Position numbers and translations under genes: made by a program. Positions 54,550-61,761 of a DNA stretch of 61,761 nucleotides are shown here, piece after piece. Within the stretch, counting starts at the first letter, position 1, and each line of letters begins with the position of its first letter. The notes under the pieces were generated by a model, which was not told where the DNA came from, did not search any database, and saw only the letters and a program-made list of their open reading frames with translations. The DNA comes from Sphingopyxis sp. L1A2A. Its GTDB lineage: Bacteria; Pseudomonadota; Alphaproteobacteria; Sphingomonadales; Sphingomonadaceae. The DNA is taken from NCBI RefSeq assembly GCF_005502465.1, contig NZ_SCOT01000017.1:1-61761 (forward strand), given 5' to 3'.

Positions 54550-54987
54550 TCATGCCGCTTTCATCACTGGCAGCGTGACAAAATGCGACGGATCGACAAC
54601 GAGCAGCGAAGCCCCCTGATGTTCGATCATCGCGTCAGCGACCCGGGCCCATCCCGGCAGCAATTTTCCGGCGACGCGGGTTTCGGGTGCCTCGATGAAA
54701 CAGACATCCTCGATCGCGTCGGCGAGCAGCGCATAGCCATGGTCGGCAACATCGACGACGATCACCCGCTGCCCGGCGGCAACCGGCACCGCGGGCAGGC
54801 CGACGACGACATGCGGATCGATCAGCGTGAAGACGCGGCTGCGCAAAGCAAACAGCCCTGCGACGTGCGGCGGTGCACCGGGGACTTCCACCGGAATGCC
54901 GACGGTCACCACCGAATTGATCGCATGGCTGCGCAAGGCGACGCGCGTGTCGGCAATGCGAGCGATCAGATAGAGTTTTTCCATCAT
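54550..54987 (-). CDS. cheW: Chemotaxis coupling protein CheW
   Basis: A 145-residue CheW-like domain: LYLIARIADTRVALR, VPGAPPHVAGLFALRSRVFTLID with the conserved receptor contact region, and VGLPAVPV. It couples receptors to CheA. ATG 54987 overlaps the cheA stop by ATGA. Confidence 0.88.
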   Translation of the reverse strand: MMEKLYLIARIADTRVALRSHAINSVVTVGIPVEVPGAPPHVAGLFALRSRVFTLIDPHVVVGLPAVPVAAGQRVIVVDVADHGYALLADAIEDVCFIEAPETRVAGKLLPGWARVADAMIEHQGASLLVVDPSHFVTLPVMKAA

Positions 54988-57377
54988 GTGCGGCCACCCC
55001 CAACCCGACGCGCCAACGCGTCGAGCAGCGCCTGGCGGTCATAGCGATAGACGGTGTCATCCTCCGGCCCGGCCGCCGCGATCGATGCGCGGAGGCGGAT
55101 CACCGGCACATCGTCGCTGGGATGCGCGCCAGCCCCGCCGTCTTCGGTCAGGTACAGCATCACGTCGGGCGCTTCGTCCACGGCCTCATCGCCCAATGCG
55201 ACACGGTAACCGGCATTGCGCAGGATCGGCGCGAGGAAGTTTTCGCCCCACCCGTCATGGTCGTCGGCCAGGCGGCACAGCGGCTGGTTCGGAACGGCGC
55301 CGCTGTTCGCGGCTGCATATTGCTGCATCAGCCAGAAGGGATCGATCAATTCGACCGGATCGCCGCCGATCAGCACGACGCCCGCGATCAGCCCCGGCGC
55401 CGCCGACGGCTGAACCGCATCGGGCAGCCGGACGATGTCGATGACTTCGGCGATCGGATAACAGAGGACCGATTGACCGTCGTGGAGGCGCAGCAGTTTT
55501 AAAGGTCCCGACGTGTCGGGCAGCTTTGCGGCGTGGACCGCGAAAATATCGTCGCCGACCTGCGCCTGCACCCGGCCCGCGCTTTCGAACAGCGCGGTCG
55601 CAGGGACTTCTTCGACCCGTTCGATCACCGACAGCCTGACCCCGCGGATGCGGCCGTTCATGTCGCGGAACAACAGCAGCTGCACGGCGTTACGCGCCGC
55701 GATCGCCTGCGCTTCGGCCTCGGCCATCCGGTCGTGGCTCCGCCCCGCCTCGGTCGCGTCGATTGCCGCGGCGGCGAGCAGGCCTTGCACGTCGAGCAGC
55801 AACACCGGGCGGCCGTTGTCGGGCAGCGTGGTTCCGGCATAAAGGCCGGTCGCCATGATCATCGGTGCCGCGGGCTTGATCACCAGTTCCTCATGGTCGT
55901 GGATCGCCGCGACGCTCAGCGCATAGCTTTGTCCCTGCCCCGGCCGGACGATCACCAGCGCGCGGTCGTCGATGTCTTCGCTCTCGTCGCTGTGGCGACC
56001 AAGCACCGATTCAAGCCGCAACAGCGGATATTGTTCGCCGCGCACCGTCGCCAGTTCGCCGCCGCCGACGCGATCGATCCGCACCGTGTCACCATTTTCG
56101 AGCAGGATTTCGCGTACTGCGCCGCGCGGGATCGCAAAATACTGCCCCGCCGCCCGGACCATCAGCCCCGAAATGATCGTCAGCGTCATCGGCACGCGGA
56201 GCAGGATGGTCAGCCCCCGGCCTTCATCATTGCGCAGTTCAACGACGCCGCCGATCTTTTCGACATTCGCCTTGACGATGTCCATGCCGACCCCGCGCCC
56301 CGAAACCGCGGTGATCTTTGCCGCGGTCGAAAAGCCGGGACGAAAGATGAGTTCGAGCTTTTCCTTCGGCGACAGCGCGCGCGCTTCGGCGGCGGTGATG
56401 GCGCGCGATGCAATCGCCTTTGCCACCAGCGCGTCGGGCGCCATGCCGCGGCCATCGTCGCGGATTTCGATTTCGATCTGGTTGCCCGACTGGCGCGCCG
56501 AGACCGCGATGGTCGCGGTGATATCCTTGCCCGCGGCGACGCGGTGCTCGAGCGTTTCGATGCCGTGGTCGATCGCGTTGCGCACGATGTGGATCAACGG
56601 ATCGCGGATATTCTCCATCATTTCGCGATCAAGCTCGACTTCACCGCCGCTGGTCTGGAACGCGATTTTCTTGCCCAGATCCTGGGCCAGGTCGCGGACG
56701 ATGCGCGGCAACGGCGCGAACAGCTTGTCGATGCGCTGCATTCGCATCTGACTGACCGACTGCCGCATCCCGGCGATCGAATCCGACAGGCGGTCGAACG
56801 ACGCGATCACGGTGGGGCTGGCGCCCGATTCGCGAAGCATCCGGGCAAATTCATTGCGCGCCAGCACAATGTCGGTGACCCCGGTCATCACGCTGTCGAG
56901 TAATGGCAGCGGCACCCGGATCGAGCGCCAGCTTTGCAATTCGCCCTGAAAATCATCGTCGCGGCGCAGCGGCACCCCAGCGACCTCATATCCAACATCG
57001 GTCGGTGCGCTCTGCCCGGCGAGCGCATCGACAACGTCGCGATCGTCACCCGCGGGCTCGACCGCGTTCTGGCCCAATGCGGCGCAAAGCGTGGTCAGGC
57101 GGTCGACAATGCCAAGCACGCCGGTGACGAGCGCGGCATTGGCGGGGCGATTGCCACGCCGCACCTGATCAAGCGCGTCTTCGGCGGCGTGCGCCAGCGC
57201 GGTGACCCGCGGCAATGACAGGAAGCCCGAACTGCCCTTGATCGTGTGGACAAGGCGGAAAATCGCGTCAAGCTGGGCGCGATCGGCGGGATCGGCTTCC
57301 CACGCGACGATCGCCCCCCCCGCTTCGGCAAGGATTTCTGCCGTTTCGGCCAAAAAGTCGTTCAGCAGATCGTCCAT
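54984..57377 (-). CDS. cheA: Chemotaxis histidine kinase CheA
   Basis: About 797 residues. P1 Hpt domain with His44 in RLVHTIKGSSGFL; dimerisation; HATPase domain (RNAIDHGIETLEHR, then FSTAAKITAVSGRGVGMDIV); CheW-like domain(s); a C-terminal part with a second CheW-like stretch (DGQSVLCYPIAEVIDI) and a final segment (ADDHDGWGENFLAPILRNAG) that looks like a degenerate receiver without the phosphoacceptor. ATG 57377 (DDLLNDFLAET) is preferred to 57425 (TTG) because it starts at the normal Hpt N-terminus, though neither has a strong Shine-Dalgarno. Confidence 0.88.
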   Translation of the reverse strand: MDDLLNDFLAETAEILAEAGGAIVAWEADPADRAQLDAIFRLVHTIKGSSGFLSLPRVTALAHAAEDALDQVRRGNRPANAALVTGVLGIVDRLTTLCAALGQNAVEPAGDDRDVVDALAGQSAPTDVGYEVAGVPLRRDDDFQGELQSWRSIRVPLPLLDSVMTGVTDIVLARNEFARMLRESGASPTVIASFDRLSDSIAGMRQSVSQMRMQRIDKLFAPLPRIVRDLAQDLGKKIAFQTSGGEVELDREMMENIRDPLIHIVRNAIDHGIETLEHRVAAGKDITATIAVSARQSGNQIEIEIRDDGRGMAPDALVAKAIASRAITAAEARALSPKEKLELIFRPGFSTAAKITAVSGRGVGMDIVKANVEKIGGVVELRNDEGRGLTILLRVPMTLTIISGLMVRAAGQYFAIPRGAVREILLENGDTVRIDRVGGGELATVRGEQYPLLRLESVLGRHSDESEDIDDRALVIVRPGQGQSYALSVAAIHDHEELVIKPAAPMIMATGLYAGTTLPDNGRPVLLLDVQGLLAAAAIDATEAGRSHDRMAEAEAQAIAARNAVQLLLFRDMNGRIRGVRLSVIERVEEVPATALFESAGRVQAQVGDDIFAVHAAKLPDTSGPLKLLRLHDGQSVLCYPIAEVIDIVRLPDAVQPSAAPGLIAGVVLIGGDPVELIDPFWLMQQYAAANSGAVPNQPLCRLADDHDGWGENFLAPILRNAGYRVALGDEAVDEAPDVMLYLTEDGGAGAHPSDDVPVIRLRASIAAAGPEDDTVYRYDRQALLDALARRVGGGRT

Positions 57378-57487
57378 CACGGTACCGGTGCGCCCCAGAA
57401 ACTGAAGCTGCACCATGGCGGACAATGGTTAAGGAGGGTTTTACCGGCTGGTCCTGCGGGCGGAAATAATGCGCCCAACCCTATCTC

Positions 57488-57559
57488 CGTCATTCCCGCG
57501 AAAGCCGAACCCGGCGAACGACTGTTGCGCGCCGAGTTCCAGCTTTCGCGGGAATGACG
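57488..57559. repeat. Palindromic repeat, family F
   Basis: Perfect 18-nt arms: CGTCATTCCCGCGAAAGC (57488-57505) and GCTTTCGCGGGAATGACG (57542-57559). It lies upstream of cheA. The related sequence at 15179-15258 shares the GAAAGC/GCTTTC centre. Confidence 0.88.
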
Positions 57560-57726
57560 AAGTTTGGGATTAACGCCCGCTGAGCACCGCCCCGAGCGAC
57601 CGCCCTCACCCGGCGTGGTATTATGTCGACTCTTGGTCAAATAGGCCTACGCTCCGCACGCAGAGGCTTTCCTGCGACCCGGAAAGTCGATGGGGCTTCC
57701 TTTGGTCACGACCGCAGAGGATGAAA

Positions 57727-57754
57727 GGGCTCCGCCGCTTTGTGGGGCCTTTTT
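57727..57754. terminator. Strong bidirectional hairpin between cheA and chpT
   Basis: A stem of about 10 bp with one G-T wobble block (AAAGGGCTCC paired with GGGGCCTTTT) closed by a 10-nt loop and followed on the plus strand by a run of T. On the minus strand it sits 58 nt after the chpT stop and would also terminate chpT. On the plus strand nothing annotated lies upstream, which is why an unrecognised transcript from about 57600 is considered in the findings. The rest of the 386-nt gap holds a family F repeat and nothing else recognised. Confidence 0.7.
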
Positions 57755-57811
57755 GCCGTGCCTTGTCTCACTGGCGGGATTCCCGTCGGCGCGGGAATAA
57801 CGGAGGTCCGT

Positions 57812-58465
57812 TCAACGCCCCCTGAGAACCGCCCCAACCAGCAGCGAGGTCGGGGTTTCGCGCGCCAGCATCACGGTGCCGCCATTCTGCGCCGCGACCG
57901 CCTGCACCAGCACGGCGGGTGCGGTGCGCGAGGTCATGGCGGTGGCGCCTTCGCCGTCGCGCAATATGGTTTCGACATCGGCGTCGAGGAAGATCCGTTC
58001 GGCCTCGACGTGGAGGGCGATCTCAATCGCCCCATCCGGATTGCCGCCGTGCTTTTCGCAACCGACGTCGAGCCGTCCACCGCGCACCAGCGCATCGACG
58101 AGCAGCAGCGACAGGTTAAGGATGATCTTGACCGCCGGCTTGGGCAGCGGGTCGCTGCCGATCATCCAGTTGAAGTCGATCGCGCGGTCGCCGATGATGC
58201 CCTGGATCGCCGATTTCGCCTCGTCGGCCGGCACGAGTTCACCGAACCCGCCCGCCGATCCAAAGGCCAGCCGAAAGAATTTCAGCTTGTTCGCCGACGT
58301 CCGCGCGCTTTGTTCGAGCAGTTCAAAACAGCGTTCGCGCATCGCGGGGTCTTTTTCGTCGGCGAGCAGTTCGAGGCCATTGGCAAAGGCGCCGACCGGG
58401 CTGAGCAGATCGTGGCACAGGCGCGAGGCCAGCATGGAGGCGAAATCGACGCGGTCGTCGGACAT
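57812..58465 (-). CDS. chpT: Histidine phosphotransferase ChpT
   Basis: A 217-residue ChpT: dimeric HisKA-like helix pair with the acceptor His18 in LASRLCHDLLSPVGAFANGLELL, then a degenerate ATPase-like fold (VKIILNLSLLLVDALVRGG). It relays phosphate from CckA to CtrA and CpdR. ATG 58465 follows GGGGAG at the end of a strong hairpin. It is divergent from rluD and separate from the che cluster. Confidence 0.93.
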   Translation of the reverse strand: MSDDRVDFASMLASRLCHDLLSPVGAFANGLELLADEKDPAMRERCFELLEQSARTSANKLKFFRLAFGSAGGFGELVPADEAKSAIQGIIGDRAIDFNWMIGSDPLPKPAVKIILNLSLLLVDALVRGGRLDVGCEKHGGNPDGAIEIALHVEAERIFLDADVETILRDGEGATAMTSRTAPAVLVQAVAAQNGGTVMLARETPTSLLVGAVLRGR

Positions 58466-58480
58466 GGATTGGTTAACTCC

Positions 58481-58508
58481 CCGCAAGCCGGACGTTTCCG
58501 GCTTGCGG
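58481..58508 (-). promoter_or_regulatory. 5'-leader hairpin of chpT
   Basis: CCGCAAGCCGGA and TCCGGCTTGCGG pair perfectly (12 bp, 4-nt loop). On the chpT transcript the stem ends directly at the GGGGAG ribosome site, 16 nt before the ATG. It could limit ribosome access or protect the 5' end. Function is inferred from position. Confidence 0.6.
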
Positions 58509-58557
58509 ATGCTCCCTAAGGCACGGACCCTGTCCAGAGCAAGGACGATCCCTACAC

Positions 58558-58664
58558 TTTGTCGTCCCGGCGAAGGGTGTTCAGAGGCACGTGACTCTGA
58601 AACACGATCTCGCCCTTTCGTATCTCCGCACCGGCGAGATCCCGGCCTCCGCCGGGATAACGAA
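58558..58664. repeat. Imperfect inverted repeat upstream of rluD
   Basis: The ends TTTGTCGTCCCGGCGAAGG and the complement of CCTCCGCCGGGATAACGAA are about 80% alike in inverted orientation, with an inner palindromic segment AGAGGCACGTGACTCTG. It resembles a degraded palindromic repeat. Its relation to rluD expression is unknown. Confidence 0.6.
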
Positions 58665-58738
58665 TTGGAGGGTTGGGCCGATTGCGAAGCCTTCCCCGTC
58701 CCCTTGAAATTCCGCCGTCAATTTCCACATCGAGATCA

Positions 58739-59695
58739 ATGCAGGGGGATGATGATATTTTGACCGTGGCGCTGGATACCAGCGCGGCTGGACTGCGTCT
58801 GGACCGCGCGCTGGCCGAGGCGCTGCCCAGCCTGTCGCGCGAGCGCGTGAAAAGCCTGATCAAGGGCGGCCGCGTTGCCAATGCCGTCGGCACGATCCTG
58901 TGGGATCCGTCGGCGAAGGCGCCGGCGCCGATCACGCTGGAAGTGCGCGTCCCCGCCGCGACCCCGGCGCATAATGTCGCGCAAGATATGGGGCTGGTGA
59001 TCGCGTTCGAGGACGAGCATCTGATCGTCATCGACAAGCCCGCGGGCATGGTCGTCCACCCCGCCGCGGGCAATCTCGACGGGACGATGGTCAACGCGCT
59101 GCTCCATCATTGCGCGGGGCAGCTGTCGGGGATCGGCGGCGTCGCGCGGCCGGGGATCGTCCACCGTATCGACAAGGATACCAGCGGGCTGATCGTCGCC
59201 GCGAAGCACGACCGCGCGCACGAAGGGCTGGCCAAGCAGTTCGCCGCGCACAGCATCGACCGCCGCTATATCGCGATCGCCACCGGGCGCCCGATGCCCG
59301 CCAGCGGCACGGTCGATGCCGCGCTGGGCCGGTCGAACACCAATCGCAAAAAAATGGCGGTGGTTGCCGAGGGTCGCGGCAAGCGCGCCGTAACCCATTA
59401 TCGGACGATCGAGCCGTTGCGGCACGCCAGCCTGATCGAATGTCGGCTGGAAACCGGGCGGACGCATCAGGTGCGCGTCCATATGGCACATATCGGCCAT
59501 CCGTTGGTCGGCGACCCGGTCTATGGACGCGTCAGAAAGCCGCTGTCCGAGGTGCTGAAAGCACGGAATTTCGCGCGGCAGGCATTGCACGCCGCCCATT
59601 TGGGCTTTATTCATCCGGTGACCGGTAACAACATCGCGCTCGACAGCGAAATCCCCCCGGACATGCGGGAACTGATCGACGAATTGCGCGTTTAG
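58739..59695 (+). CDS. rluD: Ribosomal large subunit pseudouridine synthase RluD
   Basis: About 318 residues. N-terminal S4 RNA-binding domain (LDRALAEALPSLSRERVKSLIKGG), then a RluA-type catalytic domain with the Asp in HRIDKDTSGLIV. RTHQVRVHMAHIGHPLVGDPVYG is typical of RluC/RluD. It modifies U1911, U1915 and U1917 of 23S rRNA. The start is uncertain: ATG 58739 is used; a TTG after AGGGGGATG (about 58760) is also possible. Confidence 0.9.
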   Translation: MQGDDDILTVALDTSAAGLRLDRALAEALPSLSRERVKSLIKGGRVANAVGTILWDPSAKAPAPITLEVRVPAATPAHNVAQDMGLVIAFEDEHLIVIDKPAGMVVHPAAGNLDGTMVNALLHHCAGQLSGIGGVARPGIVHRIDKDTSGLIVAAKHDRAHEGLAKQFAAHSIDRRYIAIATGRPMPASGTVDAALGRSNTNRKKMAVVAEGRGKRAVTHYRTIEPLRHASLIECRLETGRTHQVRVHMAHIGHPLVGDPVYGRVRKPLSEVLKARNFARQALHAAHLGFIHPVTGNNIALDSEIPPDMRELIDELRV

Positions 59696-59778
59696 GTTTC
59701 GATTAAAAATCTATCTCGACCGCTGGCAGCAACCGCGGCATATTCTGACTCAAGATATCAAAGGGAAGACGCTCTCCA

Positions 59779-60678
59779 ATGGCTAAAAGCAATGTTCCGG
59801 CCACGGTTCCAGCGCTTGGCGGCGAAGCCAGCCTGAATCGCTATCTGTCGGAAATCCGCAAATTCCCCCTGCTGACCCCCGAGCAGGAATATATGCTCGC
59901 CCGGCGTTTTCAGGAGCATGGCGACAATGAAGCTGCGGCGCAGCTCGTCACCTCGCACCTGCGGCTCGTGGCGAAAATCGCCATGGGCTACCGCGGCTAT
60001 GGCCTGCCGGTCAGCGAGCTGATCAGCGAAGGCAATATCGGCCTGATGCAAGGGGTGAAGAAATTCGACCCCGAACGCGGCTTTCGCCTCGCAACCTATG
60101 CGATGTGGTGGATCCGCGCATCGATCCAGGAATTCATTCTGCGGTCGTGGAGCCTGGTCAAAATGGGCACCACCGCGGCGCAGAAGAAGCTGTTCTTCAA
60201 CCTTCGCCGGATGAAGAACAACCTCGAAGCGTTCGAGGACGGTGACCTGAGCCCCGAACATGTCGCCAAGATCGCCACCGATCTGGGCGTGACCGAGGAT
60301 GAGGTCGTCAGCATGAACCGCCGCATGGCGATGGGCGGCGACACCTCGCTGAACGTCCCGATGGGCGAGGATGGCGACAGCCAGTGGCAGGATCTGCTGG
60401 GCGACGAAGGGCCGTTGCAGGACGAACGCGTCGCCGAGGCGCAGGAACGCGACGTGCGCCATTCGCTGCTGAGCGAAGCGCTCGAAACGCTGAACGAGCG
60501 CGAACGCCACATCCTGACCGAACGCCGGCTGACCGACGATCCCAAGACACTGGAAGACCTGAGCCAGGTTTACGACGTCAGCCGCGAGCGCGTCCGCCAG
60601 ATCGAGGTGCGCGCGTTTGAAAAGCTGCAAAAGGCGATGCTGAAGCTGGCCGGCGACCGGCGCCTCATCAACGCCTGA
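59779..60678 (+). CDS. rpoH: RNA polymerase sigma factor RpoH (sigma-32)
   Basis: A 299-residue heat-shock sigma factor: ARRFQEHGDNEAAAQLVTSH, LPVSELISEGNIGLMQGVKKF, TYAMWWIRASIQEFILRSW, then the RpoH box QKKLFFNLRRMK. Region 4 has LEDLSQVYDVSRERVRQIEV. It directs transcription of heat-shock genes. The 83-nt gap from rluD holds its promoter; no obvious sigma-32-type element was found there by eye. Confidence 0.95.
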   Translation: MAKSNVPATVPALGGEASLNRYLSEIRKFPLLTPEQEYMLARRFQEHGDNEAAAQLVTSHLRLVAKIAMGYRGYGLPVSELISEGNIGLMQGVKKFDPERGFRLATYAMWWIRASIQEFILRSWSLVKMGTTAAQKKLFFNLRRMKNNLEAFEDGDLSPEHVAKIATDLGVTEDEVVSMNRRMAMGGDTSLNVPMGEDGDSQWQDLLGDEGPLQDERVAEAQERDVRHSLLSEALETLNERERHILTERRLTDDPKTLEDLSQVYDVSRERVRQIEVRAFEKLQKAMLKLAGDRRLINA

Positions 60679-60736
60679 GCCACGGGCGCGGCGGCTGTTC
60701 CCGTCCGATAATCCGCGCGCGTGGAGCGCGGTCATT

Positions 60737-61534
60737 TTGTCGGGCTGGGCGCTGCTGGCGTTAGCGCAGGCGTTGCAGGGCAATTTTGTCGCGGCCTATC
60801 GCGGCGCGCCGCAGCCTTGGTGGCCGACCGTGGGCTATACCGCGGCAATCTATTCGATCTGGGCGCTGCTGAGCTGGCCGATCATCGGCGCGGTGATCGC
60901 CATCGAGCGCCGTATACGCCGCGTCTGGGTCCGCATTGCCGCCTATCTGCTGCTGTGGCCGGTCGTGGTCGGCGCGCATGTCCTGTTCTTCGCGCTCGTC
61001 TATTGGCCGGTCTATCGCAGCGAGACTGTCGCGACGCGCTGGGACATGACGTCGATCATGTTTGTGCGCAATCTCGACACCAACAGCTTGCTGTATCTGG
61101 CACTGGTCGCGCTGACGATCGCCTGGCTGCGCTGGCCGCGGCGGCAGGCGCTGCGCGCCGAACGGGCGGCGGCGCCCACGGGGGATGCGCTGATCGTGCG
61201 CAACCGCGGCGCCGTCCACCGCATCCCCTTCACGACGATCGACTGGATTGGCGCGGCGGGCGATTATGCCGAGATCCACAGTGAGCGGCGCGCCCATCTG
61301 ATCGAGGAATCGCTGACCTCGCTGGCGCAGCGGCTGCCCGCCGAACAGTTCGCGCGGATCCACCGCGGCGCACTGATCCGCCTCGATCGGGTGCGCGAAA
61401 TCGAACCGATCGGGCGCGGCGATGCCCATGTCCGGCTGGTGAGCGGCGCGGAACTGCGTTTGAGCCGACGTTATCGCGCCAATCTGGCCGCACTGCTCGC
61501 GCCCCGGTCGTCGCCCGCCGAACCGGCGCAATAA
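60737..61534 (+). CDS. Membrane LytTR-family regulator
   Basis: A 265-residue protein with four hydrophobic segments in the first 135 residues (TAAIYSIWALLSWPIIGAVI; VRIAAYLLLWPVVVGAHVLF; LLYLALVALTIAW) followed by a C-terminal LytTR DNA-binding domain (IDWIGAAGDYAEIHS; FARIHRGALIRLDRV; SGAELRLSRRYRANL). Membrane-anchored LytTR regulators sense unknown signals. The start is TTG 60737 (TGGAG about 10 nt upstream); no upstream ATG in frame was found. It follows rpoH by 58 nt. Confidence 0.8.
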   Translation: MSGWALLALAQALQGNFVAAYRGAPQPWWPTVGYTAAIYSIWALLSWPIIGAVIAIERRIRRVWVRIAAYLLLWPVVVGAHVLFFALVYWPVYRSETVATRWDMTSIMFVRNLDTNSLLYLALVALTIAWLRWPRRQALRAERAAAPTGDALIVRNRGAVHRIPFTTIDWIGAAGDYAEIHSERRAHLIEESLTSLAQRLPAEQFARIHRGALIRLDRVREIEPIGRGDAHVRLVSGAELRLSRRYRANLAALLAPRSSPAEPAQ

Positions 61535-61615
61535 TCCCGCCCACAGATCGGCGCTCGATTGCGCGCGGCGATCGGCGCCAAAGCGCGGACCCGTTTCCTT
61601 GCTGGAGGTCCGCCG

Positions 61616-61761
61616 ATGTTGTTCGCCTTGCTTGCCGCCCTATCCGCCCCGCCCGCCTGCGCGCCGATCCGGCGCATCACGCCAACGGGGTCGATCCGCG
61701 CCAATCGCGCGCCGTCCGCCGCGGCGCAGAGGTCGATCGCGGCAACCGCCAGCGGCTGCGC
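61616..61761 (+). CDS. Partial secreted protein (runs off window)
   Basis: ATG 61616 follows GGAGG by 6 nt. The first 16 residues ([16 protein letters not shown]) look like a signal peptide; the following 33 residues are Arg/Ala-rich with no recognised domain. The frame is open to the last base of the window, so the gene is truncated. Not identifiable. Confidence 0.45.
   Translation, partial: MLFALLAALSAPPACAPIRRITPTGSIRANRAPSAAAQRSIAATASGC

Overview
The window is a high-GC (about two thirds G+C) chromosomal segment of an alphaproteobacterium. The cckA-chpT phosphorelay genes, a GTTC-N7-GTTC LexA box in front of recA, the rpoH/rluD pair, DUF6456 and GTA-type holin genes, and several families of palindromic intergenic repeats all point to Sphingomonadaceae, perhaps a Sphingopyxis-like strain. 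Genus is inferred from gene content only. No plasmid, integrase, transposase, structural phage gene or CRISPR array was seen.

Layout. 1-3.75 kb is accessory: a perfect 52-bp-arm palindrome, a low-GC FRG-domain gene, an orphan helix-turn-helix protein and a small ParS/MbcA-like pair. 3.75-8.2 kb holds a GlxA-type AraC regulator divergent from a hydrolase/dehydrogenase/membrane operon, then a nitronate monooxygenase. 8.2-9.5 kb is a coupled AHH-nuclease/DUF4261-like pair. Next come kup and a tightly overlapped cytochrome c maturation operon (ccmC-D-E-F-G-H-I, no ccmAB; 11.6-16.6 kb). 16.9-22.3 kb has a DUF454 protein, an amino-acid dehydrogenase, tRNA-His, a prolyl-hydroxylase-like enzyme, a SIMPL protein and Uup. 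22.5-24.8 kb has a DUF6456 gene divergent from an XRE regulator, then a glycosyltransferase. 24.9-27.9 kb is yajC-secD-secF, followed by tRNA-Pro. 29.8-30.8 kb is a GH108 endolysin plus 3TM holin. 31-36 kb has alaS, a GST and an arginase-family enzyme. 37-43 kb has recA, a stand-alone receiver, cckA and an M13 peptidase. 43-48 kb has a DUF2062 protein, smpB, dapA, a lytic transglycosylase and greB. 48-52 kb has a caspase-like protein, rnpB and an amidase. 52-57.4 kb is a cheA-W-Y-B-R cluster. The end holds chpT, rluD, rpoH and a membrane LytTR regulator.

The most interesting theme is a dispersed control and lysis module that looks like gene transfer agent (GTA) machinery. The GH108 endolysin/GTA-type holin cassette stands alone without phage structural genes. 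A DUF6456 protein (the family of the C-terminal half of the GTA activator GafA, and of GafZ) lies divergent from an XRE regulator. The exact 10-mer CTTTCCTACA occurs in the same orientation 45-53 nt before the start codons of the endolysin gene, the DUF6456 gene and the orphan HTH gene at 1411. Two of these sites match at 22 of 27 positions. The window also encodes CckA, ChpT and RecA, whose systems (CckA-ChpT-CtrA and LexA/SOS) are known to affect GTA production in other alphaproteobacteria. The regulon itself is inference; the repeated sequence is directly visible.

At least six kinds of intergenic inverted repeat mark gene borders, often where genes converge or just after a stop codon.
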